Below are positions 24,445 to 36,804 of a stretch of 64,000 nt of DNA, piece after piece. The position numbers were made by a program, and so were the translations under genes. This DNA comes from Drosophila pseudoobscura (Eukaryota; Arthropoda; Insecta; Diptera; Drosophilidae): positions 12,648,001-12,712,000 of the forward strand of contig NC_046679.1 in NCBI RefSeq assembly GCF_009870125.1, written 5' to 3'. Below the pieces are notes generated by a model, which was given only the letters and a program-made list of their open reading frames with translations, was not told the origin of the DNA and did not search any database. The stretch's first letter is position 1. Every line of letters starts with the position of its first letter.

Positions 24445-27400
24445 GCTAAAGTGAAATGAATGTCCATTCAAATGCTCATAGTATTATTCATATGCAATTT
24501 TTATGAGTTGAGCGTCAAACGTTGGTACGACTCTGTATCGCAGGGATTTCACAGAATTTTTGTGCAATAGAAATAAATGGAAATTGCTATAGATTTTTGT
24601 GAAACTATTCATAACTGATTCGAAGCGTATCATGTATTCAATTCGGAGATACATATATCCAAACTTAAAGCTTTAGATTCCATGACAGTCAGGATGTGTA
24701 CGGATTCTGAGGACCTCAGGGCCTGAACCACCTGCTAGTGAAAGTGATAAGCAAAAACCTAGAACTTTCAGCATTTTCTAGACCAATGGAATCTGACCAG
24801 CTAAAGCACTTTCTGAATACCAACTTGTCACACAAATTATCCACTGAAGCAGCGAAATGCAAATGCAAATGCAACTTTAATGGGCATCCCTATCGGCCCT
24901 CCTTTTAGCATATGGGAACCTTTTTTGGTGAGGGGCATACACCCGTAGGAAAAAAGACAAGCTCGAGCACACTTTGTGGCATGGCTGGGGGAAAATTTAT
25001 TACTAGAGCTGGGATATATCATTCAGCGCCAGAGCTGGCGCCGCGCTCACTTTTCGAGAATTATGTCAGGCCGGAGCAGCTAAAAGTTGGAGTTTAACTA
25101 CTTTTCTACGACTTTTTCGCAGTGCTGTGGCCACTGCCGGAAAGAGCGCGAACTTTCTTCATTTTGGTGCGGCGTGGCATGGCACACTTTGTCGCAGTTG
25201 GCACTTGCCTCGCTTGATTATTTTAGTCGCTTCTTTAGTGCGGATGCTTCTGCTGCTGCTGCAGCCTACAAACTGTGACAAATTCCCTCGGCTTTCTCCA
25301 GCCACGCCTGACACATATTCCCATGGTTTTAGCATACTTCGGGGGCAGCGCAGTGCGGCCAGATTATTGCGGACACGTCGCAGCCACTCGCAGATAAAAG
25401 AAGAGAGGAGACACAAGAAAACCACTGGGAACACTTTAGTGGGGCCGTCCGACTTGAAAGTATCCTTTGCTAGGATTTAAAAAGAGCTGAAAGTGGGGCA
25501 ATGACAATGGGTTGCACCAAAATCAGAATGAATTCAGGCTGATTCAGGTATCTGTATTGTGTTGCCTGTTTATCTCGGAGAGCATTCTCAGAGGTCTGAT
25601 CTGCAGCAATACCATGTACCCCATGCAAAGTAGGGAGAGCAAGAGGGAGTGCCCTCCCACAACATCGCAGAGTCCCAGCAGGGGAAGACATGTTTGGACA
25701 ACCCACTGGCGTATTGGGAGCTGGACAGCTGCCCCTTCATTAGGGACTCCATTGAAATTTAGCATGCCAAAGCATTGCGATGCATACTTTAAGGCCACCT
25801 TGCCGCACCGGACTGCAGCTCCAGTGCAGAGAGATGCTGGAGGAAAGGAAAAAGAAAACTTTGCTTTGCAGCAAATCAGCGAAAGCGCCAACAAACTATT
25901 AAAAACTTTCGCAACAAGAAAAACTTGCAGGACCAAGACTTTCGCCTCCAAGACCCCCTCCCACCGCTGCTGGTGTATCCTCGGTGCAGCCTTGTTGGCT
26001 GGTGGTGATGGCATCCATATCTGACGAGTGCCAAAAAGCAAAAGTTTCCTTCCTTCTTCTCGGGTCCGATGCTGCCGCCGCTGCTGCCGCTGCTGCATAC
26101 AATGTTTGTGCTGATTGCAGCTCGGCAAATGGCTTTTGATTTCACAAATCAAAACTTTCTTGTGAGCGCTGTGCACGTGATTTATGCCTGCGGCAGTGGC
26201 AGTGGCAATGGCAAAGGCAGTGGCTGTGGCAGCCAGCAGCCAGCAGCAGTGGTAGCTGGCGAGGATCGCCGGCGACATGCACGAGCGCCCCGCTGTAAAA
26301 ACTTGGACGGGTCCGTCCGGCTTAGCAGCCCACAGCCAAAGACGCAATCCGAGTAGCAGTCCACACAAAAGTTGCTCATTCTGCTTGCAGCTTAATGCAC
26401 ATTTAGATTTCGCTCAGTGAGGGGCGGGGGGGGACGGCGGTGTATCCTAATGGCAGCTCATCAGGCTGCCAAAAAATGGAAATGGAAACTCTGCTTCAAG
26501 TCGCTTCTAATGAAAGCGGAGGCGGCGGCGGCGTCCTTAACACTTTCCTCTAATTGCCACACCGCCAGCCAGGGGAAACTTTTGCTGTGAAATGAAAATA
26601 ACATTGCATATCTTATGTGGCTGTGGTGCTGTGTACCAGCAGGTGAGTGGGTGGCAGTGTGTTTTCGGCAATTCATGTCTTAACGTCTGCAACTCATAAA
26701 TAACATCAAATAATAGCCCCCGTCTGGCGAGGGGATTCCGAGGGGCGGCGGCCCCTCCCTAATAAAGTGCCAGAAACAAGCACAGCAGCAGACCGAGTAA
26801 CACCAGAACAACAACCTGAACAACAACTGGCAACACCAACACACTTGCAACACTTGGCAACAGCAGCAGCTGCAGCCGCACCAGCATCCGAGCTGCCGTT
26901 GCAGTTTGCCAGTTGCCACTGCCAGTTGCCACTGCCACACCCGCACAGCCCCCCGAAAAACTTTTGTGGTCGTGCATTCGCTTAGCGCTAAATGCAGCAG
27001 AGTTAAGTCTTTATGGGAGCACAGCCCAGCCCCACCCTGGAACGGAACGTGATCGGAAGTGGAGCAGAACCGGCGTGTACCCTGTAAAAGGCTGCCGAGG
27101 GGACCCTATAAATTTGGGTTTGAGGCATTTTTAGAAGCCTATACTTGCAGGGACCTCCAAGAACTTCACGTCTAAAAAGCCACCCCAAACACCTTCCACC
27201 CTTCTGCTGTCTACCCTGGCTCCAGCATGCACCGCCCTACCCTGCATTAGTTTCGTTTTCTGCCCACTTATCAGGTGGCTGCGTAGTCTGCTAACAAATT
27301 TGGGCTAATTAGTTGGACTTAAGCGCGGCTTATGTGCCGTCTAATGGCAGCCCCCCGTGAGCCCCCCGCCCAGTCCCACTCAACCCTTTCGGGCTGAAAT

Positions 27401-29603
27401 GCTGCCACAAATGGTTAGCATACTTCTGTGCGGACGAGCATTTAATATATGTAATTGCAGTTTCTGTGCTTCGCAACGCAGCCAAAAAAACAAACATACT
27501 TTATAATGTTGCCAACAATTTTTGGGGAACCAACTCAAAAATTGTGCTGCTGCCTGCCCCCGTTGGGGGGGAGGCAGGAGACAGAAGGACACAAATTGTC
27601 AGTAGACCACAAAACACGCAAACATTAAGGCCGCACTGGAATACCCACCCACCCACATACACACACACAAACACACACACACCCAGACACTGGGATATTT
27701 GTGGGTCGCTCCGCTCAGGTCCCTCTGGCTCATCTGTTTTGTCATGTCATTGAAGCGTAAATGAGACATTTGCGACGCTTGTTTAATTAAAATAAATTTT
27801 AATTTAATCAAATTTTGTCTCGATGTGCGATGTGCCTGCGTGTGGCTATAACGGCAGAAACAACCATAGCAACAACAGCAACAACAGCACAATGCCCGAC
27901 ACCGTTTCCCATTTTACATTAAAATTGTTCGCATAGTTTTTTGGGTTTCAAAATGGTTTTCCTGTCCTCGCCCCATGGCAGCTGTCGCTTTACACGCTTT
28001 AAAATTCCAACAAAGTTTTGTAGTTGCTTTTTAGAAGTCGTCTTACGCTCACTCCTGTCCCTTGCCATGTCCCTGTCTCGCTCTTGTGCACGCTCTCCTT
28101 CACTCTCTTAAGTGTCATGTTGTACAGGTGTCAATTGTGGGCGTGGCACTTAATTAAATCATTCTGTCGTCCTTTGATTAATTGTCACATAACAAACATT
28201 CTGTGGATTGCGTGTGAACAGGGACAATGGATGAACGAGGGAAGGGCTGGGGATATGTGAGTGAATAAGTGAAAACGTTGGATACTTTCCACTTGGAGAG
28301 TGAGTCAATTGAATGATTTCTGTCGGAGTTTACGGCCAAAACAAACTTCCAGCCAAGAATTTATCTATAGTATTTTACATTGAACTTTCCCGCACTCGAA
28401 ATGTTTATTTAAAAAGGTTCCTGCAATATACCTACGTTATTTATGTACGAGTTTGTTCGAGTGGGGCTTACAAGTTTTATTTTATTTTATAGTTCACCCC
28501 ATCCTTGGGCGGAGTCGGAGGAGGTGGTTAAAGCGCTGAGGAATTCAATTAAATGCTCCGGCTCCGGCTCCTGCTCCGGCTTGCAGGAAAAGTTTTTCTA
28601 ATTTAATTGGACGTTTTGTTTGCACATGCCGCGAGTATTTTCATGTGGCCATTGTTGCCGTGTACTTTGCCCACAGCTTCCTTTTATTCGATTTAGAGAG
28701 CGCCAAAGTGCAAGCCTGAACACATGACGTATGAGTGATATAAATATAATAAACGCGGCGCCGAGCAGCAGCGCTAATTGCCAGAAATACTCGTAAATGC
28801 AATATAAGTTCGGCCTCGACAAATGTTATTACAATTATAATGGAAAGCAACAGCAGGAAAAGGCATGGCCAGGGCCTGTGGTTGTGCTGGATGTGCCATG
28901 AAAAATGCATATTTGGGCTTAACCGAAAAATAAACAAGGCCAACAGAGGAGGCAACGTTGCGGGGGGCAGGGCGGCACGACTGCGGGGGTTAGCCGCCTG
29001 CACCGTCATGTGTGCAACACAAATTCTTTCGCGCTTCGTTTCGTTTGCTTTTTGCATGCCACAGCGCGCGCTGAGCCGAAAAGTATGCAACAATAAATTC
29101 CACCATGACGCCAGCTTTTCATTTATTTCAGACCCCCCACCCCGCTCCCGACCATCCACACTCGCCGCACAGAGAGCGGTAGAAAATAAATAAACTCAAG
29201 TATATTCTATCCGCCAATTTTCAATCAATTTTCCTGGAAACTTCCCATAGAATGAGGTCCTCCCAAAACATTTACTATTGTACATCTGCGGGGTCTGCTT
29301 GGCGGCTGCCAGTTTGACTTTGATGGCCACCAAGTCAGGGCCTCTATCCTCTATCTGGCCACTTGTAGTTTATAGCCCCATAAATTCTGTGAGCGTTTTG
29401 CTTGATGGCTTTTCTCCAATTGATTTTCAAGGCTCGGGGCCTGCTGGATCGCTGTTAGTTAACAGCTTGCACAACTGTACCACATGAATGCGATGAAATT
29501 TACGGCCGAGGCAATCGAAACAATTGCCTGACTAGCGCCCGATTGCATCTGTGGATGCACAAAAGGCTCGTTGTGACAGCATTCATGACTATCAACCTGG
29601 CTC

Positions 29604-29638
29604 CTCCCGACTCCCGACTCCCGACTCCTGACTCCCGA
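29604..29638. repeat. Minisatellite, 5 x CTCCCGA
   Basis: Five 7-bp units, one with a single T change (CTCCTGA). Confidence 0.85.
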
Positions 29639-30300
29639 CTGCTCCTGGCTAAGCTGCACCTGCATTTTACGACTGTCAGCTGCAACGTTGTCCTGTCCCG
29701 TTTGTGTGCATTTTTTGAGCTGTTCTCTCTGTGGCTTTTGAGTATTTGCCGCTTGAGTATCTTCGGTTGGGGCTTGCAGGCATGCAAATACTTTCCTCCA
29801 GTCCAGTCGAGAGATAAAGTTGATTTTTGATTTGCCAGCAGACCCACTGAGGCATGCGGCGACATGAAGCCATCCAAATGCCTGCTCAGAGCTCTCCGCC
29901 CGCTCTGAAACCGAATCTCTTGTTCAGTAATTACAAAAATACGATAAGACTCGGAGCAGCCGCCAGTCAGGTGGAAAACGAATACTCGAATGCCAATACA
30001 AATATTCATGGCCTGTTGTTGAGGGAACAATCAAAGTATAATGGAATATGTTATGCCAGATTATCGATAATGCTCATTACCGTGTCTGTGCGGCGGAGGA
30101 GGGAAAAATGTGTCAAGCTGTTGTTGAGGAAAACCGAGTAAGGATTGCATACGTGAATGTACATATATATAAATATTAATGGTATTGAAGTTTTTTCATC
30201 TGCAAAAATTTAAGACTCTAAGACAGCATGGAAGATGCATATCTTATCCCTTGATTTACATTCAAAATACACATAAATAAGGCGTTTAATATGAGAGCTA

Positions 30301-30306
30301 TTTATT
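30301..30306 (-). other. Candidate poly(A) signal of the SDR gene
   Basis: AATAAA on the minus strand about 190 nt past the stop at 30498, in an AT-rich 3' flank. Confidence 0.5.
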
Positions 30307-30497
30307 TATCAAATTTATTATGCTTATCAACATTTATTCAAAGTCTAATTTGCATCAATCAATTTTAATGGGTGTTTCAAGGAATATAAAACATATCTAA
30401 GTGCAGGAGTATTGTTTATAAACTGTGCAGGTAATTGGGAGTAAAATACAGATTTTATCTAGCCATCTAGCGTGTGGCCATCGTTTTAGTGGGGACA

Positions 30498-33400
30498 TTA
30501 ATTAACCTTTCGCATCTGCTGCAGGATTATGTCCTCGACCTGAACTCCATCGGGCGTATCGAGTGCATACAGCACGGCTTTGGCCACCTCCAGGGGCTGC
30601 AGTTTGGGCAGCTCGGCCACCGCCTCCGAGTAAACACTGAGAAAATCCGTGTCCACCATTCCGGGACAGATGCTCTGGCGGGGACAAAGAGGAGTGAGTA
30701 CGAGTAGGAGTTCGAGTGCTGCTTGGTTACCAGACGCGTACGTCATGTTTGATGGGCATGCAAATTTTCAACCAATGGACGGGGAGGGTGATTGGTAATG
30801 GGGGTTGGGGGGTGGCGAGTGGCGAGTGGAGTGCCATGTATGCACTGCATTTAACTTACCGTTAATTTAATATTTAATTTGAGAAAATGTATTTCCTGGC
30901 GCACCGTTTGGCAGAGTGCCGTAATTGCATGCTTCGTGGCCGGATAAACGCTGAATAAGGGTACCGGCACTTCCGGTATGCGATGCCCGAGGACGCTGTC
31001 AAACGGCGGCGCAGCAGTGTGGGCACATAAGGAGGCAGACAAAGTGTGTTCGTGTGTGCGTGAGTGTGGGTAAATAAAGTCAACATAACGGATTTAAGCA
31101 CTTAAAACAGCGACGAAAAAAACAATGGCGGAGACAGCGGCTCCGGAACAGCAGCAGCAACACTTACGAAAAATGGCGGTCAGCAGCTGACACGGCCTCC
31201 ACAGGCAACACCCCGCCCCCGCCCCCTGCAATCCGCACTTTGCATGCCTCAAAGAATGTGTACGAGTCGGAGTCCTGTCTCTGCCCATCTGCCTGCATGT
31301 CACCGTGCATTTTGCGCAAACATTGCGTAAACTTCTTTAATTTAACAGCCAGGTGACCGTAGCCATGCGTTTTTCGGGGACGAGGGCATTTAAGGCAAAC
31401 AGCTGCACACTCAGCCTCAGCTTCAGCCCCAGTCCCAGCCAACGTCGTCCTGCCAGCAGCCCAGTGCACTTTTTTAATTAATTAAGTCTTAATATTATTT
31501 CATTGACATTAAGCGAAATGCATATTGACGACCGCTGGCCCGCCCCACAGCGTCACACGCTCATTAGCAACGCCTCAGAGGACAGTTTCGGCCTCGACTC
31601 GCCTCCGCTGCACTCCACTCCACTCCGGCCGGGCATTGTCTTTGACTCCCAACGCACCGCCCATCAAATAAATACATTTTCTCATTAATTAACGTTTGCG
31701 AATTTCGAAGTTTCCTTTCGCACTGCACTGCCCCGCTCAATTGTATTCGGTTTTGACAATAAGGTCCTCCGTGTGCGCATCCCATTATGGCGGAAAAATG
31801 TGATGTGCATTTATGGATGGAATTTCCCTTAAGGAGCCTTAAGGAAGAAAAGGAATAGTGGAGTATATTTTATGGAAAACCTTTGCTTATAGCTTCACTT
31901 ATAGCTCTTCCATTTCATGTTGACTTTATAGTACTTGGACATACAATTTGTATTCCATGAATTTGACATGGAAAAAGCATGTCCGCCCGTGGGCCGTCGG
32001 CGTGTACGCAATTATTCAATTTATCCATTTGCTCATCGGCAAACGGCAATAATTGCTATCTGCTATTGGGGTCCCTGTGGTGTGCACTCGCTTGTGTGTG
32101 TGCACTCAAGTAAATTTCATTAAAATTAAATCAATGCAATTTGAAATTAAAGCCATAGCGCAAATCAAACATTCGGCTTAATGCGCAACATTTTTGATTT
32201 TAAATGCGTCGCGCATTGCAATTCATGAAATAATAAAAATCATCGACGGGCGAACGGCGGGGGGAATGGCAAAATGCAAATGCAATACGCATTCAGCTTA
32301 ATGCAAAATACTTAATTATGTTGAATAATTGAGTTGTTGTTATTATTGTTGTTGCTGTTATTGCTTGGTTCTGGTTCTGTTTCTGGTGTTGCTGCGGCTG
32401 TTGCTGTTGGATTCTGGACTCTGGAGTTGTTTGTGCAAACACATTGGGCATGCAAAGCTTTTAATGCACACCCACACCGCAAAAGCACAGCACCAGCAAC
32501 AACAAAAGGAATGGAGTGGAGAGGCCAGGCCGAAGCTTCAGATACCCTCTCAAGCTCTCTCATTTCAGCCAAGCATCGATTCCAGAAGGAAGCTTTAATT
32601 ATGCTCAAAGTCCCATCACCCTCTCCAAGGGTATCGCAATAGCAACAGCAGCGAGAGAGATGAACATGATTGAACAGGCAGAGCTTGGCTTGTGTTGGTC
32701 ACCCTCTCTGGTCCTCCTATCTGTCTCTCTTTCTCTCTGTCTCTGTCCCTGTCGCTGTCGCTGTCTCGCCGTCTCACTCCCTGTCACTCTCTTTGCTTTC
32801 AGCATTTAAATATCAATAAATGTTTGTGCTGCTGTGCTGTTTGTTTGCCGCATGGCTTTTAATTTAATTTAAATAACGCACCAACCCCACTCACTATTCT
32901 GCACCAGCCCAACCATCACATCGCCATCAACGGGCGAAGCGAGACGGACCCGAGTCCTTTTTGCGCGAATCATGCAATATGCATGCGTTGAACAACACTG
33001 GGCATGGCTATTGACTGGACTGCCCGGCTGCACGGTTTGCACTTTCATTAAGCCCCCCGATCGGACACACCCACCCCTGCACCCCAGCACCCTGGCACCC
33101 TTGCACCCTTTCATCCACGCACTCACGCATACCCCCACGACATACATAATTTGGCAAATACAATATTTTGGCACTCAAGGCAGAAGCTTTTGGTCAGCCC
33201 GTGTGTGTCCCCTGTAAGCAAAACTATACATAAAACAAATATGTGCGAGTATGCCTACTGATTTACCTTCCCCACCGCTATGCACACACACACATGGCTG
33301 CTGCTGTGTCTGTGTGGGTGCACGCACTAATTTCAGTTTAAGCCCAATTTTCGTATTTCAGCTGGGTAAACAGCACTCGGAAAACTGCAACAATTACCAA

Positions 33401-34295
33401 AGACCAAAGACCGGAATTTGTATTTCTGTTCAAATTTGTTAATGAAGAAATCTCTTTCGCATTTACCATCCAATGATTTCTTTATGAACCAGAAGTCACG
33501 ATTTGGTCCAGATCTGTATAAAGTTTAGAGGAGAGGGACGGAACAGAGCCCTGTATTACCATTATTTCTAGCCCAATGACTCTCCTAACTGGCTACAAAT
33601 ATTCCTATAAAACACTTTGCACTTTAGAGTCTTTGATGAAGTTCCTTTTTCGAATATTCACAAATCTGATAACTCGATATTCTTCTCATATTCTGCTTAA
33701 TATTTGCATGAATCCCCTATAAAGATACTCACCTATTCATCACCACAATATGTCCACGAACATTAGCCTCAGCCATGAGCTTGAGACCCTCCCGGAGGCA
33801 GCTGGCTGTGGCCACCACATTCGTGTCGAAAAGCTCCTTGATGTCCTTGGTGGATGACTCTGGAAGTGCGGTGGAGGCAAGGTCTTTGTTGTTCCCAGAT
33901 AACATTTATGTAAACCGTAACTAACCGCTGAGAAAGTTGGCCTTAAGGATGCCAGCGTTGCAGACGAGGACATGGATGCAGTGGAATTTCTCGCGTATCC
34001 AGGTGAAGGCGCTGGTCAACTGCTGTTCATCGTTCAGGTCGCACTCATAGGCAAAGATCTTTCCCTCGCCTTTCACTTGATCATTGAGGGTCTACAGAAA
34101 ATCGCCAAGACCTTTAGAGAGACTTGTTCGTATGTATGTACAAGATGTACTCCTCACCTCAATGAGCCGCACTCGCCGGGCGAGTCCAACGACCGACATG
34201 CCGGCATTGGCCAGCAGCACGGCCGTGCTGGCCCCAATGCCCACTGAGGCGCCGGTCACCACAGCCACCTTGTTGCGCCAGTAGGAGTGCTCCAT
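30498..34295 (-). CDS. Short-chain dehydrogenase/reductase, five exons, 247 aa
   Basis: Exons are 34295-34158, 34091-33926, 33859-33733, 30995-30860 and 30674-30498, all in phase with GT-AG borders. The product is a classical SDR: cofactor motif TGASVGIG (14-21), basic residues ARR after beta-2 that favour NADP(H), CNAG (90-93), catalytic Ser144 and YPATK (Tyr161, Lys165), then CPGMVDT. Length and sequence style match the insect farnesol-dehydrogenase-like group (NADP-dependent cytosolic oxidoreductases such as antennal dehydrogenase and its kin), so oxidation of a small alcohol is likely, but the substrate cannot be read from sequence. Oddities: intron 3 is about 2.7 kb while the rest are 66-185 bp, and it splits the catalytic Ser codon; CNAG replaces the usual NNAG. 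A TATA box lies about 175 bp upstream of the ATG. Confidence 0.92.
30996..33732 (-). other. Large intron 3 of the SDR gene
   Basis: About 2.7 kb without a convincing internal gene on either strand. It contains Gln-codon-like CAG/TTG repeats near 32330-32420, TC-rich blocks near 32700-32790 and AT-rich DNA. It could house an enhancer. Confidence 0.6.
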
Positions 34296-34464
34296 GGCTT
34301 CGTAGGAAAAGACAGACAATGCTTAGGGAAACGGAACAGTAGAGACAACCTAACAGCTTCGTGTGCCGGCAGCAACTGTCTCTGGATGCTGTCAGCGATC
34401 AAGTCGTTGATCCAGCCAAAGCAGCAATAGTGCAGCACCGTGGGCGAAACGTGCTCTAAAAGTA

Positions 34465-34474
34465 CCCTTATATA
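34465..34474 (-). promoter_or_regulatory. TATA box of the SDR gene
   Basis: TATATAAGGG on the minus strand. A start about 30 bp downstream (near 34443) would give a leader of about 150 nt before the ATG at 34295. The core CTTATATAAG is palindromic, so orientation is inferred from the downstream gene. Confidence 0.5.
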
Positions 34475-36800
34475 AGTTGGTATTTTAAAGACTTAACCAT
34501 ATTTTTTCTTCCTAGCCTGAAATGCAACCTTTTTTCTCAGTTTTTGGCTGACGTGACCCCACAGTACACTGCAGTGTCGGCTTCTTTAGCCGTCGAGGTT
34601 CAGGGGCCAGGGATGACGTCCCCTTTGATTGCGTCGGCTGCTGGTCCATTCGCATTTAATTGATTGCAATTTACTTTCTGTCATATTGTATGGCTGCACT
34701 CTGTGTTTTGCACTTGTCCCATTCCAAGCCCTCCCCCCGGCCCATTTTCACGGAGCATTGGACTCGTTTGCGTTTCACTTTTGCATTTTCTTTTGTTTGC
34801 GGCGGGTTTTCCAAGCTGGGTTTTGCGGATATCTGATACCAAATGAAAAATCTCATTTCGCTTTGCGGCTTTGGTTTGTTGTCACTAATCTCTCGGGCTG
34901 AAACTTGGGGATTATTTTCAAACTTCTATTCAAAAAACTAAAACCACTGCTGGTAAAAAAAAACTGGGGTATAGACAATGAGAGATATACAGGGAGGAAC
35001 AGCTAACGGAACTTGTGGAACCATGGAACAAAATATCTATGAACGGTAGCCTACCTAAAGAAACCATGTTTAATACAATATGTTCTATCTCAAGCCAGAA
35101 TTTGTTCAGTTTTTTTGCTAATATTGTAGGCAACGCATTCAGAAAGATTGATAGGTTGTGGTCCATTAAAGGAAAGACCATTTGGCGTCTGACCGCGGCT
35201 CCGCTGATTACTCGGCATCGTCTGTCGGCAATGACTCGGCCAAGTTGGTCTAAGAAATGTCCAGAGAAGACTTCCCTTTCGGTCTAAAAAATCCAACCAG
35301 AAATTAACAGTCTTCGCAGGTGCTCAAAAGTCGATCCCAAGAAAGCAAAAAAGAAGGAATGATAAAAATTGATGCCCGCACCGATACCGATGCTTGTCAT
35401 ACACACCTCGTTATGTATTATTTGGCATTCCGTTTTGAACAATTCCTCATTAGACCCGGCCGATTTTTGTCCTATATTTTGGCACAAATTCGAAAATGTA
35501 ATAGGAGCGAAACTTTTTCTCGACTTTTATAGCATGTAAATTTTAAGAAAGAAAGAGAACGTTAGTAATGGTTCAGAAAGGCTGGGGTATGTAAAATATC
35601 TATACAAAAAAAGATTTGTTAATATTTATTAGTTTTTTTTGTGTATTGCATTGGGTTTTTCAAAAGTAGAGAAAACCAATCCAAGGAATCCAGGAATTCA
35701 AATCGAATAGAGCTTGCCAAACCGTAGAAATATGCGTTTAAGCATAAATAGAAGATATAAATACTGAACAAAACCAACTAGTAAAAGCTTTATATTACAT
35801 GGACGGTTGGTGAGGTTCTTATAAATATCATAGCAATCAGCTGTAACCACTTTCAAAACTTTAACGTAATTTTTCGAATTAATGCAATGTTTCGCTAGTC
35901 CAAGGGCAGAATGTTGCTGAAGAATGTATCGAATTACGTAAATTCATACATGCTGCAAAATATATGTTGCGTATTTTGAAAAATCTTTCACCCAAAAATA
36001 TGCTATGAAAATGCCGAAACAGTGGCGCCTCCAGCGTCGCCTTCATGCTGACAACACACAACAGCTAATAGATGGCGCCACAGCTAACCGTAGAATTAAT
36101 TTGAAAATATTTTCTTGTATTGGTTTAGATTGGACAACCGACCATTCAAAAAATGGCAGAAGCTGGAGCTGATGTGTTGGGTACCCAAGGATGGGGAGGG
36201 GTAAGCTGATCGAAGCTACTGCACTTTCATGGGGCTTTTCAGCATGAGAGCTGCCCGACCGAGCCGATGTTCCTGCACCCGACGCCCGCCCATTGAGCTG
36301 AAGAATTCCTTGCGACAGGGATAACAGATGTTCTCCGAGAAGCTGTTCCTTCGCCCTGAATATCCAGCAATGGCATGAGTTCATACCGATTTGGTATTCA
36401 TCACAGCTATATCAGAATGGAACGTCAAATCAATACGAAATTCAATTCGAGCCAGGAACCAGAGCTATGCTAGAAACTGTCCCCAGCAATATGACACTAT
36501 AATTCTGTTAAGAACCGCAGAAACAAGGCATGTTACTAAAGCTTCGACTGATGCAACCAGCTTCCAAAGAAAGCCAGTGCAAACAATAACGGCTATGATT
36601 TTTGGATTCAGCATTTATTCTCTAATTTATTATGTAATATAAGAAACTTAAAGTGTGCATAGGAAAATCACAATTTCGGACATTGGGTTGCCATCTTTAA
36701 AATAACGTAATGATGCTAGCGTACGCAGCTAAAACTAAAAAATACAAAGTTGGGAAGATGCCCAGATGACTCGCAGAGCATTGGTAATATATCAAAATGC
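34475..36800. other. AT-rich stretch, unassigned
   Basis: About 2.3 kb poor in the microsatellites seen elsewhere. Short frames occur (for example plus 35015-35287 and 36391-36642, minus 36043-36384), but none has a recognised domain, good context or spliced partners. AATAAA on the minus strand near 36611-36632 could serve the RING gene. It may contain an old decayed insertion, but I see no terminal repeats. Confidence 0.4.
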
Positions 36801-36804
36801 AGGC

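Larger units (their letters stand above)
21677..30300. other. Gene desert of about 8.6 kb
   Basis: No convincing gene on either strand. It holds a CAACGG hexamer array (24415-24444), a 16-bp palindrome (24160-24175), a 7-bp minisatellite (29604-29638) and many CA/CAG-rich blocks. Open frames of up to 274 codons near 25.5-26.4 kb on the minus strand overlap other frames, lack domain features and follow repeats, so I did not call them. Regulatory DNA of a neighbouring gene is the likely content. Confidence 0.5.

Noticed and set aside
25544-26368. Minus-strand open frame of 274 codons
   Set aside because: Long but begins at a non-ATG codon, translation is Leu/Cys/Ala-rich from CAG/GCA repeats, and competing frames overlap it; no domain.
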